Positions 46,372 to 55,134 of a DNA stretch of 64,000 bases are shown one piece after another. Below the pieces are notes generated by a model that made no database searches, had not been told where the DNA came from, and saw nothing but the letters and a program-made list of their open reading frames with translations. This DNA is from Clostridium sp. (GTDB lineage: Bacteria > Bacillota > Clostridia > Clostridiales > Clostridiaceae): the NCBI RefSeq assembly GCF_022482905.1, contig NZ_JAKVOI010000001.1, forward strand, positions 3,287,958 to 3,351,957, given 5' to 3'. The stretch's first letter is position 1. Each line of letters opens with the position of its first letter. The position numbers and the translations under genes are program-made.

Positions 46372-46788
46372 ATGATTGGGGTACTGGTAATAACACATGG
46401 TAACTTTGCAACCGAGATTTTGAAAACAGCTGAATTAATTATAGGAGAACAGAAACAGGCAGCTTCTTTAGGACTGCATTATGGTGACAGTATTGAAGAT
46501 TTTTCTTTGAAGGTTAAAGACAGTATAGAAAGTCTTGATGATGGAGAAGGAGTGCTGGTATTTGCAGATCTTTTTGGTGCCAGTCCATATAATGCTGCAG
46601 CATTTAGTGCGAATAAAGTAAAAGATACTGATTTTAGGTGTATAACTGGAGTTAATCTACCGATGCTTTTGGAAGCACTTACTAGCAGAAATGGATCAAA
46701 TCTAAATGATCTGACGGAATTATGTATTAAATCAGGAAATGAGGGAATAAAAGAATTATTTAATCAAATTAAAATAAATAGGGAGTGA
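46372..46788 (+). CDS. PTS mannose/fructose/sorbose-family EIIA
   Basis: 138-residue phosphocarrier with the phospho-His in VLVITHGNFATEIL and VFADLFGASPYNAAA. ATG 46372 (AGGAAGTGG upstream) is preferred to TTG 46369. First gene of the sigma-54-driven operon EIIA-EIIB-EIIC-EIID-AraM-like-HAD. Takes phosphate from HPr and passes it to EIIB. Confidence 0.92.
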   Translation: MIGVLVITHGNFATEILKTAELIIGEQKQAASLGLHYGDSIEDFSLKVKDSIESLDDGEGVLVFADLFGASPYNAAAFSANKVKDTDFRCITGVNLPMLLEALTSRNGSNLNDLTELCIKSGNEGIKELFNQIKINRE

Positions 46789-46794
46789 AGTATT

Positions 46795-47268
46795 ATGTTG
46801 AATATTGTTCTTGCAAGAATTGATGACAGACTAATCCATGGACAGGTGGCCACGGCGTGGTCAAAGGTTACTAAAGCCAATAGAATTATTGTAGTAGATG
46901 ATGAAGTGGCAAAAGATTCATTTATGGAGATGGTTTTAAAGTCTGCAGCACCAAGTTCTCTGTCCGTTGATGTACTTACAGTAAACGATGCCGCAAAAGT
47001 GATAAATGGTGATGATACAGGAGAAAAGGTAATTATACTTGTAAAGACACCATTGACCGTTGTTTCCCTTATAAATTCCGGTGTTGATATAAAAGAACTT
47101 AATTTGGGAGGCATTGGAGCAAGACAGGGCAGAAAACAATTATATAAAAATATTTCTATTTCGGAGGAAGAAAGAGCAGCTTTCAAACAACTTATTGACA
47201 AAGGTGTAAACGTATTTTTGCAAATAGTTCCTGATGCAAAACAGATAGCTGTAGCTAAACTTCTTTAA
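46795..47268 (+). CDS. PTS mannose/fructose/sorbose-family EIIB
   Basis: 157 residues; the N-terminal ARIDDRLIHGQVATAW contains the phospho-His of this family (near 15) and LNLGGIGARQGRK follows. 6 bp after EIIA. Phosphorylates the incoming sugar or polyol at the membrane. Confidence 0.93.
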   Translation: MLNIVLARIDDRLIHGQVATAWSKVTKANRIIVVDDEVAKDSFMEMVLKSAAPSSLSVDVLTVNDAAKVINGDDTGEKVIILVKTPLTVVSLINSGVDIKELNLGGIGARQGRKQLYKNISISEEERAAFKQLIDKGVNVFLQIVPDAKQIAVAKLL

Positions 47269-47305
47269 CATAGATATAAAATAAATTTGAGGAGATGAAT
47301 AGTAT

Positions 47306-48064
47306 ATGCATATTTCTTTGCTACAGGCAATACTAATCGGTATATTTTATTATATTTCATGGAGTCCATGGTTTACTTATGTTGGATTCTTTACATTTAA
47401 CAGGCCGCTGCTTGCCGGATTCATAACTGGAATAATACTGGGACAACCGCTTGAAGGTGCATTGATAGGAGCTGGAATAAATGTTATCTATCTTGGATTT
47501 ATATCTGCAGGAGGAGCTCAAATGGGAGACCCATCTTTTGCAGGTTATATTGGTACAGCATTGGCTATAGCATCCAATCTGGATGTGAAAACTGCTATGG
47601 CAATATCGGTTCCTCTTGGAACTATTGCAACTGTATTGTGGATAGGAAAAATGACGATCAATTCATTCTTTGTTCACTGGGCTGACAAGGAAGTTGAAAA
47701 AGGTAATATTGACAAGTTGCCTTTTATAAATGTAGTACCTCCACAAATTGTGCTGTTTTTACTTAGTTTTATTCCTGCAATGCTAGTAGCTTATTATGGC
47801 CCGACTGCAGTAGATGGAATGCTGAAGGTTCTAAGTCCGAATGTATTACATGTGTTTAACGTAATAGGAGCTATGTTACCTGCACTGGGAATCGCAATGA
47901 ACCTGAAGCTAATAGGAAACTCTTTTACAATGCCATTCTTTGTTTTGGGAATATTGATGTCCGTATACTTCAAGCTGGATATAGTCATTATTTCTATAAT
48001 AGGTGTTGTGCTTGCACTGACTATAACTTCTATAAAAAATACCAATTCGGCCGCAAAGGCATAG
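47306..48064 (+). CDS. PTS mannose/fructose/sorbose-family EIIC
   Basis: 252-residue membrane subunit with RPLLAGFITGIILGQPLEGALIG-type start and MGDPSFAGYIGTALAIAS. AGGAG before the ATG. Forms the translocation channel with EIID. Confidence 0.92.
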   Translation: MHISLLQAILIGIFYYISWSPWFTYVGFFTFNRPLLAGFITGIILGQPLEGALIGAGINVIYLGFISAGGAQMGDPSFAGYIGTALAIASNLDVKTAMAISVPLGTIATVLWIGKMTINSFFVHWADKEVEKGNIDKLPFINVVPPQIVLFLLSFIPAMLVAYYGPTAVDGMLKVLSPNVLHVFNVIGAMLPALGIAMNLKLIGNSFTMPFFVLGILMSVYFKLDIVIISIIGVVLALTITSIKNTNSAAKA

Positions 48065-48085
48065 AAATCAATGTAAGGAGGAATA

Positions 48086-48946
48086 TTGATGAAGGATGCA
48101 AATATTGCAGTTGACAGTAAAAATGACAATACAGAAGGTGAAAAAAAACTTAACAGAAAAGATATAATCAAAAGCTGGCTTAGATGGTTTATGTTTGCCC
48201 AATCCAATTACAACTATGAAAGATTGCAGGCTACAGCCTTTGCTCACTCAATGCTGCCTGTTATAAAAAAATTATATAAAGATAAAGATGAAAGGAAAGC
48301 AGCTGTTCAGAGACATCTTTCATTTTTCAATACAGAACCAATCTGTGGCTCTGTAATACATGGCGTAACTATAGCCATGGAAGAGGAAAAATCCAATAAC
48401 AAGCCAATAACCGATGAAAGTTTGAATGCTATAAAGACAGGACTTATGGGACCTCTTGCAGGAGTTGGTGATACGCTTACCCAGGGTGTTATAACCCCTA
48501 TTGTTCTTGCAATATGTATTGGTATAACAAATACACAGAATATACTGGGACCTATAATATTTTTGGCAGCCCAGTATGCCATAATGACGACTATTTCCTT
48601 TACTATGTGGACAAATGGATATAAGTTTGGTAAAAAGGCAGTCGAGGAAATATTAAAAGGAGGCAAAATCAACAAGGTAATTGAAGCAGCATCTCTTTTG
48701 GGAACTCTTGTAATGGGGGGACTTGTTGGTAGATTTGTAAATTTACAGACTTTTATAACTTTCAAAATGGGTAAAGTAAATTTCAGTCTTCAAAAAGATC
48801 TTTTGGATAAGTTGATGCCGGGTCTTATACCACTTGTATTGACACTATTGGTTTTGCATCTGGTAAAAAAAGGTGTTTCACCAATAAAATTGATGGGAAT
48901 TCTTATAGTTCTTGGAGCAGCTACCGGAATATTGGGAATATTCTAA
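48086..48946 (+). CDS. PTS mannose/fructose/sorbose-family EIID
   Basis: 286-residue EIID with SNYNYERLQATAFAHSMLP, FFNTEPICGSVIHGVTIAMEE, GLMGPLAGVGDTLTQG and a hydrophobic C-terminus. An N-terminal 25-residue charged extension precedes the family start. Completes the permease. Confidence 0.92.
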   Translation: MMKDANIAVDSKNDNTEGEKKLNRKDIIKSWLRWFMFAQSNYNYERLQATAFAHSMLPVIKKLYKDKDERKAAVQRHLSFFNTEPICGSVIHGVTIAMEEEKSNNKPITDESLNAIKTGLMGPLAGVGDTLTQGVITPIVLAICIGITNTQNILGPIIFLAAQYAIMTTISFTMWTNGYKFGKKAVEEILKGGKINKVIEAASLLGTLVMGGLVGRFVNLQTFITFKMGKVNFSLQKDLLDKLMPGLIPLVLTLLVLHLVKKGVSPIKLMGILIVLGAATGILGIF

Positions 48947-48971
48947 AATATAGTACAAGGAAGTGTTTGCT

Positions 48972-50351
48972 ATGGAGTTAACAATAGAAAATGTGAGTAA
49001 ATTACAGTTGAATGACTTTTTAAGAGATGACCTGAATTGCCAGTGTGGAAAAAAGCATTCAATTGCGCTGGAGGATGTAATAATTGAAGAAGATGCCATA
49101 AAAAAGATTCCGGATTTATTAAAAAAATATGGATTCAAGAAAGTACTTTTAGTTTCAGATGAACATACTTATGATGCAGCAGGAAAACTTGTAGCAGAAA
49201 CTCTGGATAAAGTTAATTTTGGGTATAAAGAGTTTATATTCAAAATCAAAGAGGACCTTGTACCAGATGAAGAAGCTGCAGGAAAACTTCTTATACAGAC
49301 AGATGAAGATATAGATGCCATGGTTACAGTTGGTACTGGAACTTTAAATGATTTGGCTAAATTTGTAAGCCATAAATTGAGAATACCATCTATTATTGTT
49401 GGTACAGCTCCATCTATGGATGGATTTGCATCAAATGGTGCAGCACTTATAGTTGGAAATTTGAAAATAACTTATGATGCTGCAGTGCCAAAGGCAATTA
49501 TTGGTGATGTAAATGTATTGAAGAGATCACCGGAAGATATGATATTGGCTGGCTTTGGTGACATAGTCGGCAAGTATTCGGCTCTGAACGATTGGAAATT
49601 GAGTAAGATTATAAATGAAGAATACTATTGTGATGTTACAGTTAAAATGGTTGAGGATTCTTTAAAAAAGTGTATAGAAAATGCAGAGGGAATAAAAAAC
49701 AGAGAATCCGAAGCAATAAAAAATCTAATGGAGGCGTTGGTCTTGACAGGTATAGCCATGAGTTTTGTAGGAAATTCAAGACCGGCTTCAGGTTCTGAAC
49801 ATCATTTGGCCCATTACTTTGAGATGATGCTTTTATTTGAAAACAAGAAAGCAATACTTCATGGAAGAAAAGTAGGAGTCAATACAGTCATAACTACAAA
49901 ACTCAGAGATATGCTTGCTAACAGCGATATTGATTTTGACAAATCCATATCTGATGCAAAGTCTTTTGATATGGATAAATGGACGAAAGACGTTAATTCT
50001 ACTTTTAAAGAAGCTGCCAAGGGAATTATTGAAATAAGTGAAAAAGACAAGACCACATCTATTCCAGAAAGACTTAAAAGAATTAAGAGGATCAGGGAGC
50101 ATCAGGAGGAAATTAAAAAAGTATTGAAAGAAGTTCCATCTACTGAAGAAATAAAGGATATTTTAGTAAAGGCAGGGGCACCAACTTTGCCTGAACAAAT
50201 AGGAATAAAAAATGAAGCTATTTTAAATGCTGTATTGATGTCCAAAGAGATAAGAACAAGATATACTGTGCTGAGTTTGTTGTCCGATCTTGGACTGCTT
50301 GAAAAATTTGCATATGGAATAGAAAAATATTTAGATGAGGTAAGTGATTGA
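48972..50351 (+). CDS. AraM-like sn-glycerol-1-phosphate dehydrogenase family protein (second copy)
   Basis: 459 residues, complete. ATG 48972 follows AAGGAAG; an earlier GTG at 48963 lies too close to that site. Closely related to the partial gene at 1-1308 along its whole length (for example AGFGDIVGKYSALNDWKLSK, NSRPASGSEHHLAHYFEM, LHGRKVG). It has a Cys-containing N-terminal stretch (LNCQCGKKH) shared in position with the first copy. Co-transcribed with a mannose-family PTS and followed directly by a HAD phosphatase. Family reaction: DHAP to glycerol 1-phosphate; the PTS context suggests it may instead oxidise an imported polyol phosphate. Confidence 0.87.
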   Translation: MELTIENVSKLQLNDFLRDDLNCQCGKKHSIALEDVIIEEDAIKKIPDLLKKYGFKKVLLVSDEHTYDAAGKLVAETLDKVNFGYKEFIFKIKEDLVPDEEAAGKLLIQTDEDIDAMVTVGTGTLNDLAKFVSHKLRIPSIIVGTAPSMDGFASNGAALIVGNLKITYDAAVPKAIIGDVNVLKRSPEDMILAGFGDIVGKYSALNDWKLSKIINEEYYCDVTVKMVEDSLKKCIENAEGIKNRESEAIKNLMEALVLTGIAMSFVGNSRPASGSEHHLAHYFEMMLLFENKKAILHGRKVGVNTVITTKLRDMLANSDIDFDKSISDAKSFDMDKWTKDVNSTFKEAAKGIIEISEKDKTTSIPERLKRIKRIREHQEEIKKVLKEVPSTEEIKDILVKAGAPTLPEQIGIKNEAILNAVLMSKEIRTRYTVLSLLSDLGLLEKFAYGIEKYLDEVSD

Positions 50352-51161
50352 ATGAATGATAAATCAATGGCAAATTTACTGAGAAGGATAAAATGTTTTA
50401 TATTTGATCTCGATGGAACAGTTTATCTCGGAAATAAACTTCTTGACGGCTCCATAGACTTCTTTAAACTTCTGGAAAAAGATAATATAAAATTCAAATT
50501 TTTCACCAATAATTCCTCTAAAAATGCAGGGGTGTATATAGAGAAGATAAGAAATATGGGATACAATCTGACAGATGATATGATGTTGATTTCAAATCAG
50601 GTCATAATAAATCATCTAAAAGAAAAATTCCTTAATAAAAATGTATTTGTACTGGGAAATAATTATCTAAAAGAAGATTTTAGAAGAGCAGATATAAAAC
50701 TTACAGAAAAAGATGTTGATATAGTTGTGGTTGGATTCGATACTTCTCTGGCATATGAAAATGTATCCAAGGCGTGTGAGTTTATAAGAAACGGGGCTGT
50801 ATTTTTGGGAGTTAACCCTGATTTCAATTGCCCTGTGGAGAATGGTTTTATTCCCGATTGCGGTTCAATATGTGCCATGATAACTGCATCTACCGGGGTA
50901 AAACCTGAATTCTTTGGTAAACCGTCCAGATATACATTGGAGTATATAATCAAGGATACTGGGCTTGACGAAAGTGATATAGCCTTTGTAGGAGACAGGC
51001 TGTATACGGATATTGCAATAGGAAAAGGAAATAATGCAATTACAATACTTGTGCTAACAGGAGAGGCTAAAAAAGAGGATCTACAGAATTCAGATGTAAA
51101 GCCAACTCTTATATTTGATTCTCTCGCACAGTTAAAAGATGTATTTGAAAAGTTATACTGA
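50352..51161 (+). CDS. HAD-superfamily (NagD/pNPPase-like) phosphatase, second copy
   Basis: 269 residues with DLDGTVYLGNKLLDGSIDFF, FTNNSSKNAG, GVNPDFNCPVENGFIPDCGS, EFFGKPSRYTLEYI and VGDRLYTDIAIGKGN. Nearly collinear with the protein at 1310. Its ATG follows the stop of the AraM-like gene without a gap, so the two are translationally coupled. Last gene of the operon, terminator follows at 51161. Confidence 0.9.
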   Translation: MNDKSMANLLRRIKCFIFDLDGTVYLGNKLLDGSIDFFKLLEKDNIKFKFFTNNSSKNAGVYIEKIRNMGYNLTDDMMLISNQVIINHLKEKFLNKNVFVLGNNYLKEDFRRADIKLTEKDVDIVVVGFDTSLAYENVSKACEFIRNGAVFLGVNPDFNCPVENGFIPDCGSICAMITASTGVKPEFFGKPSRYTLEYIIKDTGLDESDIAFVGDRLYTDIAIGKGNNAITILVLTGEAKKEDLQNSDVKPTLIFDSLAQLKDVFEKLY

Positions 51162-51190
51162 AAAGGGAGCCTTTTATTAGGTTCCCTTTT
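51161..51190 (+). terminator. Intrinsic terminator after the PTS-AraM-HAD operon
   Basis: Stem AAAAGGGAGCC (51161-51171) with GGTTCCCTTTT (51180-51190), one G-U pair, 8-nt loop; the 3' arm supplies the T run. Confidence 0.88.
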
Positions 51191-51335
51191 ATTGTATGTT
51201 TATTTTCAAAATAACTGCACATAGCATAAAAATTTAGAATAATTTTCTTGAATGTGAAAATAAATCATTGTATAATAAGTAATGTTAATATACGAACAAT
51301 ATTTATAAAAATGGTTTACATAGGGAGGACTTTCA

Positions 51336-52304
51336 ATGAAAAAGGTTACTTTATTTTGTTTGGCTGCAATAATGCTTCTAAGTGGATGCGCTTCTTCCAA
51401 AAATACGGCCAAAACTATAAACAACATCCCACAGACTGCTGATGAACAATTTATATTAGGAGGAAAAATAGCAACGAATGAGAAAGCTGATATAAGTTCA
51501 AAAGTTTCTGCAAAAATTGATCAGATATCTGTGGATGTAGGGTCAAAAGTAAAGGAAGGGGATATTTTGGCAAAGTTGGATACAAAAGATCTTCAATCCC
51601 AGGTAGATGAAGCGCAAGCAGCAGTAAATACTGCAAAAGCGAATCTATCAAATGCACAAAATAACACACGTCCTGAACAAATTTCACAGGCTCAGATTTC
51701 TGTGGACAGTGCATATCAAAACTACCAGACTGTTAAGAAAAACTATGACCGTGTACAAGCTTTAGTAAAATCAGGTGCTGCAGCTCAGCAGGAGCTTGAT
51801 TCTGCAAGTCAGCAAATTACTACTTCACAGGCACAATATAAAACGGCTCAAGAACAACTTGATATGCTGAAAAACGGTCCTACCAAATCAAGTATAGATG
51901 TTTTTAAAGCACAGGTGGATCAATCGGAAGCAGCTTTAAAAGCAGCTGAAACTATGCTAAGCAATGCTGTAATAACTGCACCTATTTCAGGTACAGTAAG
52001 TTCAAGAAATGTAAATATAGGTGATACAGTTTCTCCTGGATCAGTTATAGTTTCCATAGTCAATCCTACAAATTTATTTATAAATGCATATGCACCTCTG
52101 GATGTTGTAAGCCAGCTGTCAGTAGGACAGGCTGTTGATATAAAGATATCTGAAATACCTGACAAAGAATTCCATGGAAAAGTATCTGTTATAAATTCAC
52201 AAGTCAATGCTCAAAGCAGAGATGTATTAGTAAAAGTTACACTGACAGATAAATATTCCAATCTAAAACCTGGAATGTTTGCAGAAATTGCATTACAAAA
52301 GTAA
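51336..52304 (+). CDS. Lipoprotein membrane-fusion (HlyD/RND adaptor) subunit
   Basis: 322 residues. Lipoprotein signal peptide with lipobox LLSGC (Cys18), split lipoyl/barrel-sandwich domain (about 45-75 and 205-235, VDVGSKVKEGDILAKLDTKD and VITAPISGTVSSRNVNIGDTV), and a long alpha-helical coiled-coil hairpin between (about 80-195, rich in Gln and Ala). Anchored outside the membrane as the adaptor of an efflux complex. First gene of an operon with a second adaptor, a DHA2-type MFS pump and a MarR gene. GGGAGG before the ATG. Confidence 0.88.
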   Translation: MKKVTLFCLAAIMLLSGCASSKNTAKTINNIPQTADEQFILGGKIATNEKADISSKVSAKIDQISVDVGSKVKEGDILAKLDTKDLQSQVDEAQAAVNTAKANLSNAQNNTRPEQISQAQISVDSAYQNYQTVKKNYDRVQALVKSGAAAQQELDSASQQITTSQAQYKTAQEQLDMLKNGPTKSSIDVFKAQVDQSEAALKAAETMLSNAVITAPISGTVSSRNVNIGDTVSPGSVIVSIVNPTNLFINAYAPLDVVSQLSVGQAVDIKISEIPDKEFHGKVSVINSQVNAQSRDVLVKVTLTDKYSNLKPGMFAEIALQK

Positions 52305-52316
52305 AGAAAGAAGGTT

Positions 52317-52979
52317 TTGAGCAGCATGAAAGATAAACGAAAAATATTAATCATTGCGATTTTAGTCGCAATTGTGGTAGCATTAATTAGTATAGCCTTT
52401 TACTATTGGTATCAAAATACATATTATGTTTCAACTGATGATGCCCAGGTTAGTGCTGATTTTGTAAGTGTAACTCCTCAAATAAGCGGTAAATTATTAG
52501 AGCTCAATATGGAAGAAGGAGATACGGTTGTAAAAAATCAGATATTGGCCCGTCAAGACTCAACAAGCCTTCCTGATTCCAATATAGATGAATCTCTAAT
52601 AAGAGCACCTATAAGTGGAAGAATAGTTAAGAAGCAAGGTACAATAGGTGAAATATGGTCTCTAGGTCAGACTCTTGCAACCATGATAGATCCAAATAAT
52701 CTTTATATAACAGCTAATATAGAGGAAACTAAACTTGGCAGAATAAGAATAGGACAACCGGTTGATATTACTATAGACCAATTTGGATCACAGAAATTTA
52801 CGGGTAAAATCAAATCGGTGGGTGAAGCAACTCAATCGGCATTTTCACTTCTTCCATCTTCAGCAAGTGGAACATTTACAAAAGTAGTACAAAGAATACC
52901 TGTAAAAATACAATTGAATAAATTTAACAGTAAGATACTTCCAGGAACCAATGCAGTTGTGAAGATTCATGTCAAATAA
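52317..52979 (+). CDS. Short EmrA/HlyD-like membrane-fusion protein
   Basis: 220 residues: one N-terminal transmembrane helix (about 10-32), lipoyl half-motifs VTPQISGKLLELNMEEGDTV and LIRAPISGRIVKKQGTIGE, and a C-terminal beta-barrel. The coiled-coil hairpin that normally lies between the lipoyl halves is replaced by about 15 residues, so the protein is far shorter than EmrA (about 390). TTG 52317 is 5 bases after GAAGG; ATG 52326 is the alternative. Likely couples directly to the MFS pump 14 bp downstream. Confidence 0.85.
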   Translation: MSSMKDKRKILIIAILVAIVVALISIAFYYWYQNTYYVSTDDAQVSADFVSVTPQISGKLLELNMEEGDTVVKNQILARQDSTSLPDSNIDESLIRAPISGRIVKKQGTIGEIWSLGQTLATMIDPNNLYITANIEETKLGRIRIGQPVDITIDQFGSQKFTGKIKSVGEATQSAFSLLPSSASGTFTKVVQRIPVKIQLNKFNSKILPGTNAVVKIHVK

Positions 52980-52993
52980 CGAGGTGATAGTTT

Positions 52994-54526
52994 ATGGAAC
53001 AAAATAATAATGATTCCATATACAGCTGGTTATCTTTAATAGTAGTAGTAATAGGTACGTTTATGTCTATACTTGACAGTAGTATTGTAAACATTGCTAT
53101 TCCTAAAATCATGACTGTATTTGGTGTATCAATGGATGATTCAAAATGGATACTTACATCATATACCCTGGCACTTGGTGCAATTATACCCCTAACGGGA
53201 TATCTGCAGGATGTATTTGGATCCAAAAGAGTATATATGTTTGCACTAACGATGTTTACAATAGGATCTATGTTATGCGGCCTATCATGGAATAATACTT
53301 CCATGATATCATTCAGGATACTTCAGGCTATAGGTGGAGGAATGATAATGCCAGTTGGAATGTCAATAGTGTATGAAGTATTCCCAAGAGAAAAAATAGG
53401 ACTTGCACTTGGTATTTGGGGAATAGCTTCCATGGCAGCTCCTGCAATAGGTCCTACACTTGGAGGATATATAATTGGAAAGTTGGACTGGAGACTTATT
53501 TTCAATTTAAATGTACCTCTAGGTATAATAGGTGTAATTCTGGCGGCAATTTTATTGAAGGATCCAAAAGTAAAGAAATCGAAATCATTTGACATGATAG
53601 GATTTTTATCATCTACTATAGGTGTAGTCAGTATACTATATGTTCTTGGAGAATGGTCTTCAATTGATTGGTCAAAAGCAAGATATCCAATATTATTGGT
53701 TCTTGGGTGTTTGAGTTTATTACTGTTTGTAGTAAATGAGCTTACCCATCCTGAGCCTTTACTGGACCTCAGTGTGTTCAAGTTATTCAATTTTACAGTA
53801 AGTCAGGTTATAACTTGTGTTTTAACTCTTGCATTGATGGGTGGAGTTTATGTAATACCTTTATTTCTTCAAAACATAAGAGGATATACGGCAATGGAAA
53901 CCGGACTAATTATGTTTCCTGCAGCAATTGTCGTAGGTATACTTATGCCGATAAGTGGAACCTTATTTGATAAAATAGGAGCCAAACCAATTGTAATACC
54001 GGGTCTTGTAATACTTGCCATAAGCTCATATATACTTTCAACGTCTATAAGCATGAATTCCACTAGAGAATTTATAACTATGATTTTATGTGTTAGGTCG
54101 GTTGGACTGGGGCTTGCCATGATGCCAATAAATACTGCAGGGATGAATGCAGTACCTACAAAATTGATTGGAAAAGCATCTGCCCTTTCAAATGCTATAA
54201 GACAAATATCGAGTTCTTTAAGCATAACAATAATGACTGTAATAATTCAAAATAGAACAAACTACAATTATCTGAAATTATCGGGGCAAATAAATGTTTA
54301 TAATGAAACTGTCAATAATACTATAAATTATTTAACAAGTGCATATATACACTCAGGTCTGCCCGGTGCCGCTGCAAAAATATCAGCTGTATCTAAATTA
54401 GCCGCAATGATTCAAGGCCAATCTATGCTGGATGCCATGTCATATGCTGTAGTTGTAACTTCTGTCATAGTAATTGCAGCTATATTGTTGGCTTTTGTAA
54501 TGAGAAATGGAAAAGGAATAGCATAA
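52994..54526 (+). CDS. DHA2-family multidrug MFS transporter (EmrB/QacA type)
   Basis: 510-residue, 14-segment drug:proton antiporter. Seen: SILDSSIVNIAIPKI in segment 1, WILTSYTLALGAIIPLTGYL, QDVFGSKRVY, and ALGIWGIASMAAPAIGPTLGG (motif C of drug exporters). Operon with two membrane-fusion proteins upstream and a MarR regulator downstream, so multidrug or toxic-metabolite efflux. Confidence 0.93.
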   Translation: MEQNNNDSIYSWLSLIVVVIGTFMSILDSSIVNIAIPKIMTVFGVSMDDSKWILTSYTLALGAIIPLTGYLQDVFGSKRVYMFALTMFTIGSMLCGLSWNNTSMISFRILQAIGGGMIMPVGMSIVYEVFPREKIGLALGIWGIASMAAPAIGPTLGGYIIGKLDWRLIFNLNVPLGIIGVILAAILLKDPKVKKSKSFDMIGFLSSTIGVVSILYVLGEWSSIDWSKARYPILLVLGCLSLLLFVVNELTHPEPLLDLSVFKLFNFTVSQVITCVLTLALMGGVYVIPLFLQNIRGYTAMETGLIMFPAAIVVGILMPISGTLFDKIGAKPIVIPGLVILAISSYILSTSISMNSTREFITMILCVRSVGLGLAMMPINTAGMNAVPTKLIGKASALSNAIRQISSSLSITIMTVIIQNRTNYNYLKLSGQINVYNETVNNTINYLTSAYIHSGLPGAAAKISAVSKLAAMIQGQSMLDAMSYAVVVTSVIVIAAILLAFVMRNGKGIA

Positions 54527-54559
54527 AATAAACAAAACAAGGTAGGTGATTAAACTAAG

Positions 54560-55036
54560 ATGAATCTAAAAAAGGATTCGTTTGCTGGAGATGATAAATT
54601 GTTATCGGATCAGGCAGAAAGAATAATTGCTGCATTCAAGAATATCCATAAGCTACTGTGTATCAAATTCAAGGAGAATGCTGATAAATACGGTCTGACG
54701 GTACAACAACTTACTGTCATATTTTATCTGTATAAACATCCCGATATAACCTTGAACCAGCTAAGTGAGCACATGATGCTTACAAAAAGTACAGTTTCAG
54801 GAATAATAGATAGATTGACTAAACAGGGCATAGTAGCAAGGAAAATACCGGAAGACAACAGAAGAATCGTAAAGCTGTCGCTTTCAGAAGATTTTAAGAC
54901 GAGTCATGATATACCCATCATGAAACAGAAGTTTATTTCGAATTTTATATTTGATACTATAAAAGATATGGAACGTTCAGAAATAGAAAAATTCATTTCA
55001 TCTTTAGAGTATTTTGCCTCTCTTATAAAAAAGTGA
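54560..55036 (+). CDS. MarR-family regulator of the efflux operon
   Basis: 158 residues with a winged helix: YGLTVQQLTVIFYLYKHPDITLNQLSEHMMLTKSTVSGIIDRL and the wing IPEDNRRIVKLSLS. 33 bp after the pump gene, so probably feeds back on its own operon and responds to a pump substrate. Confidence 0.9.
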   Translation: MNLKKDSFAGDDKLLSDQAERIIAAFKNIHKLLCIKFKENADKYGLTVQQLTVIFYLYKHPDITLNQLSEHMMLTKSTVSGIIDRLTKQGIVARKIPEDNRRIVKLSLSEDFKTSHDIPIMKQKFISNFIFDTIKDMERSEIEKFISSLEYFASLIKK

Positions 55037-55057
55037 TCAATTGAAGTCAATAAAAAA

Positions 55058-55114
55058 TGATATGCTCCCTTTAAATAATGTTTTTTAACTAGCTGCTGCA
55101 TAAGGAGCATATCA
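55058..55114. terminator. Possible bidirectional terminator between convergent genes
   Basis: 11-bp inverted repeat TGATATGCTCC (55058-55068) with GGAGCATATCA (55104-55114) around a 35-nt loop, between the MarR gene and the converging glycosyltransferase gene. Confidence 0.5.
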
Positions 55115-55134
55115 ACTTCATTTATAGTTTTCTA

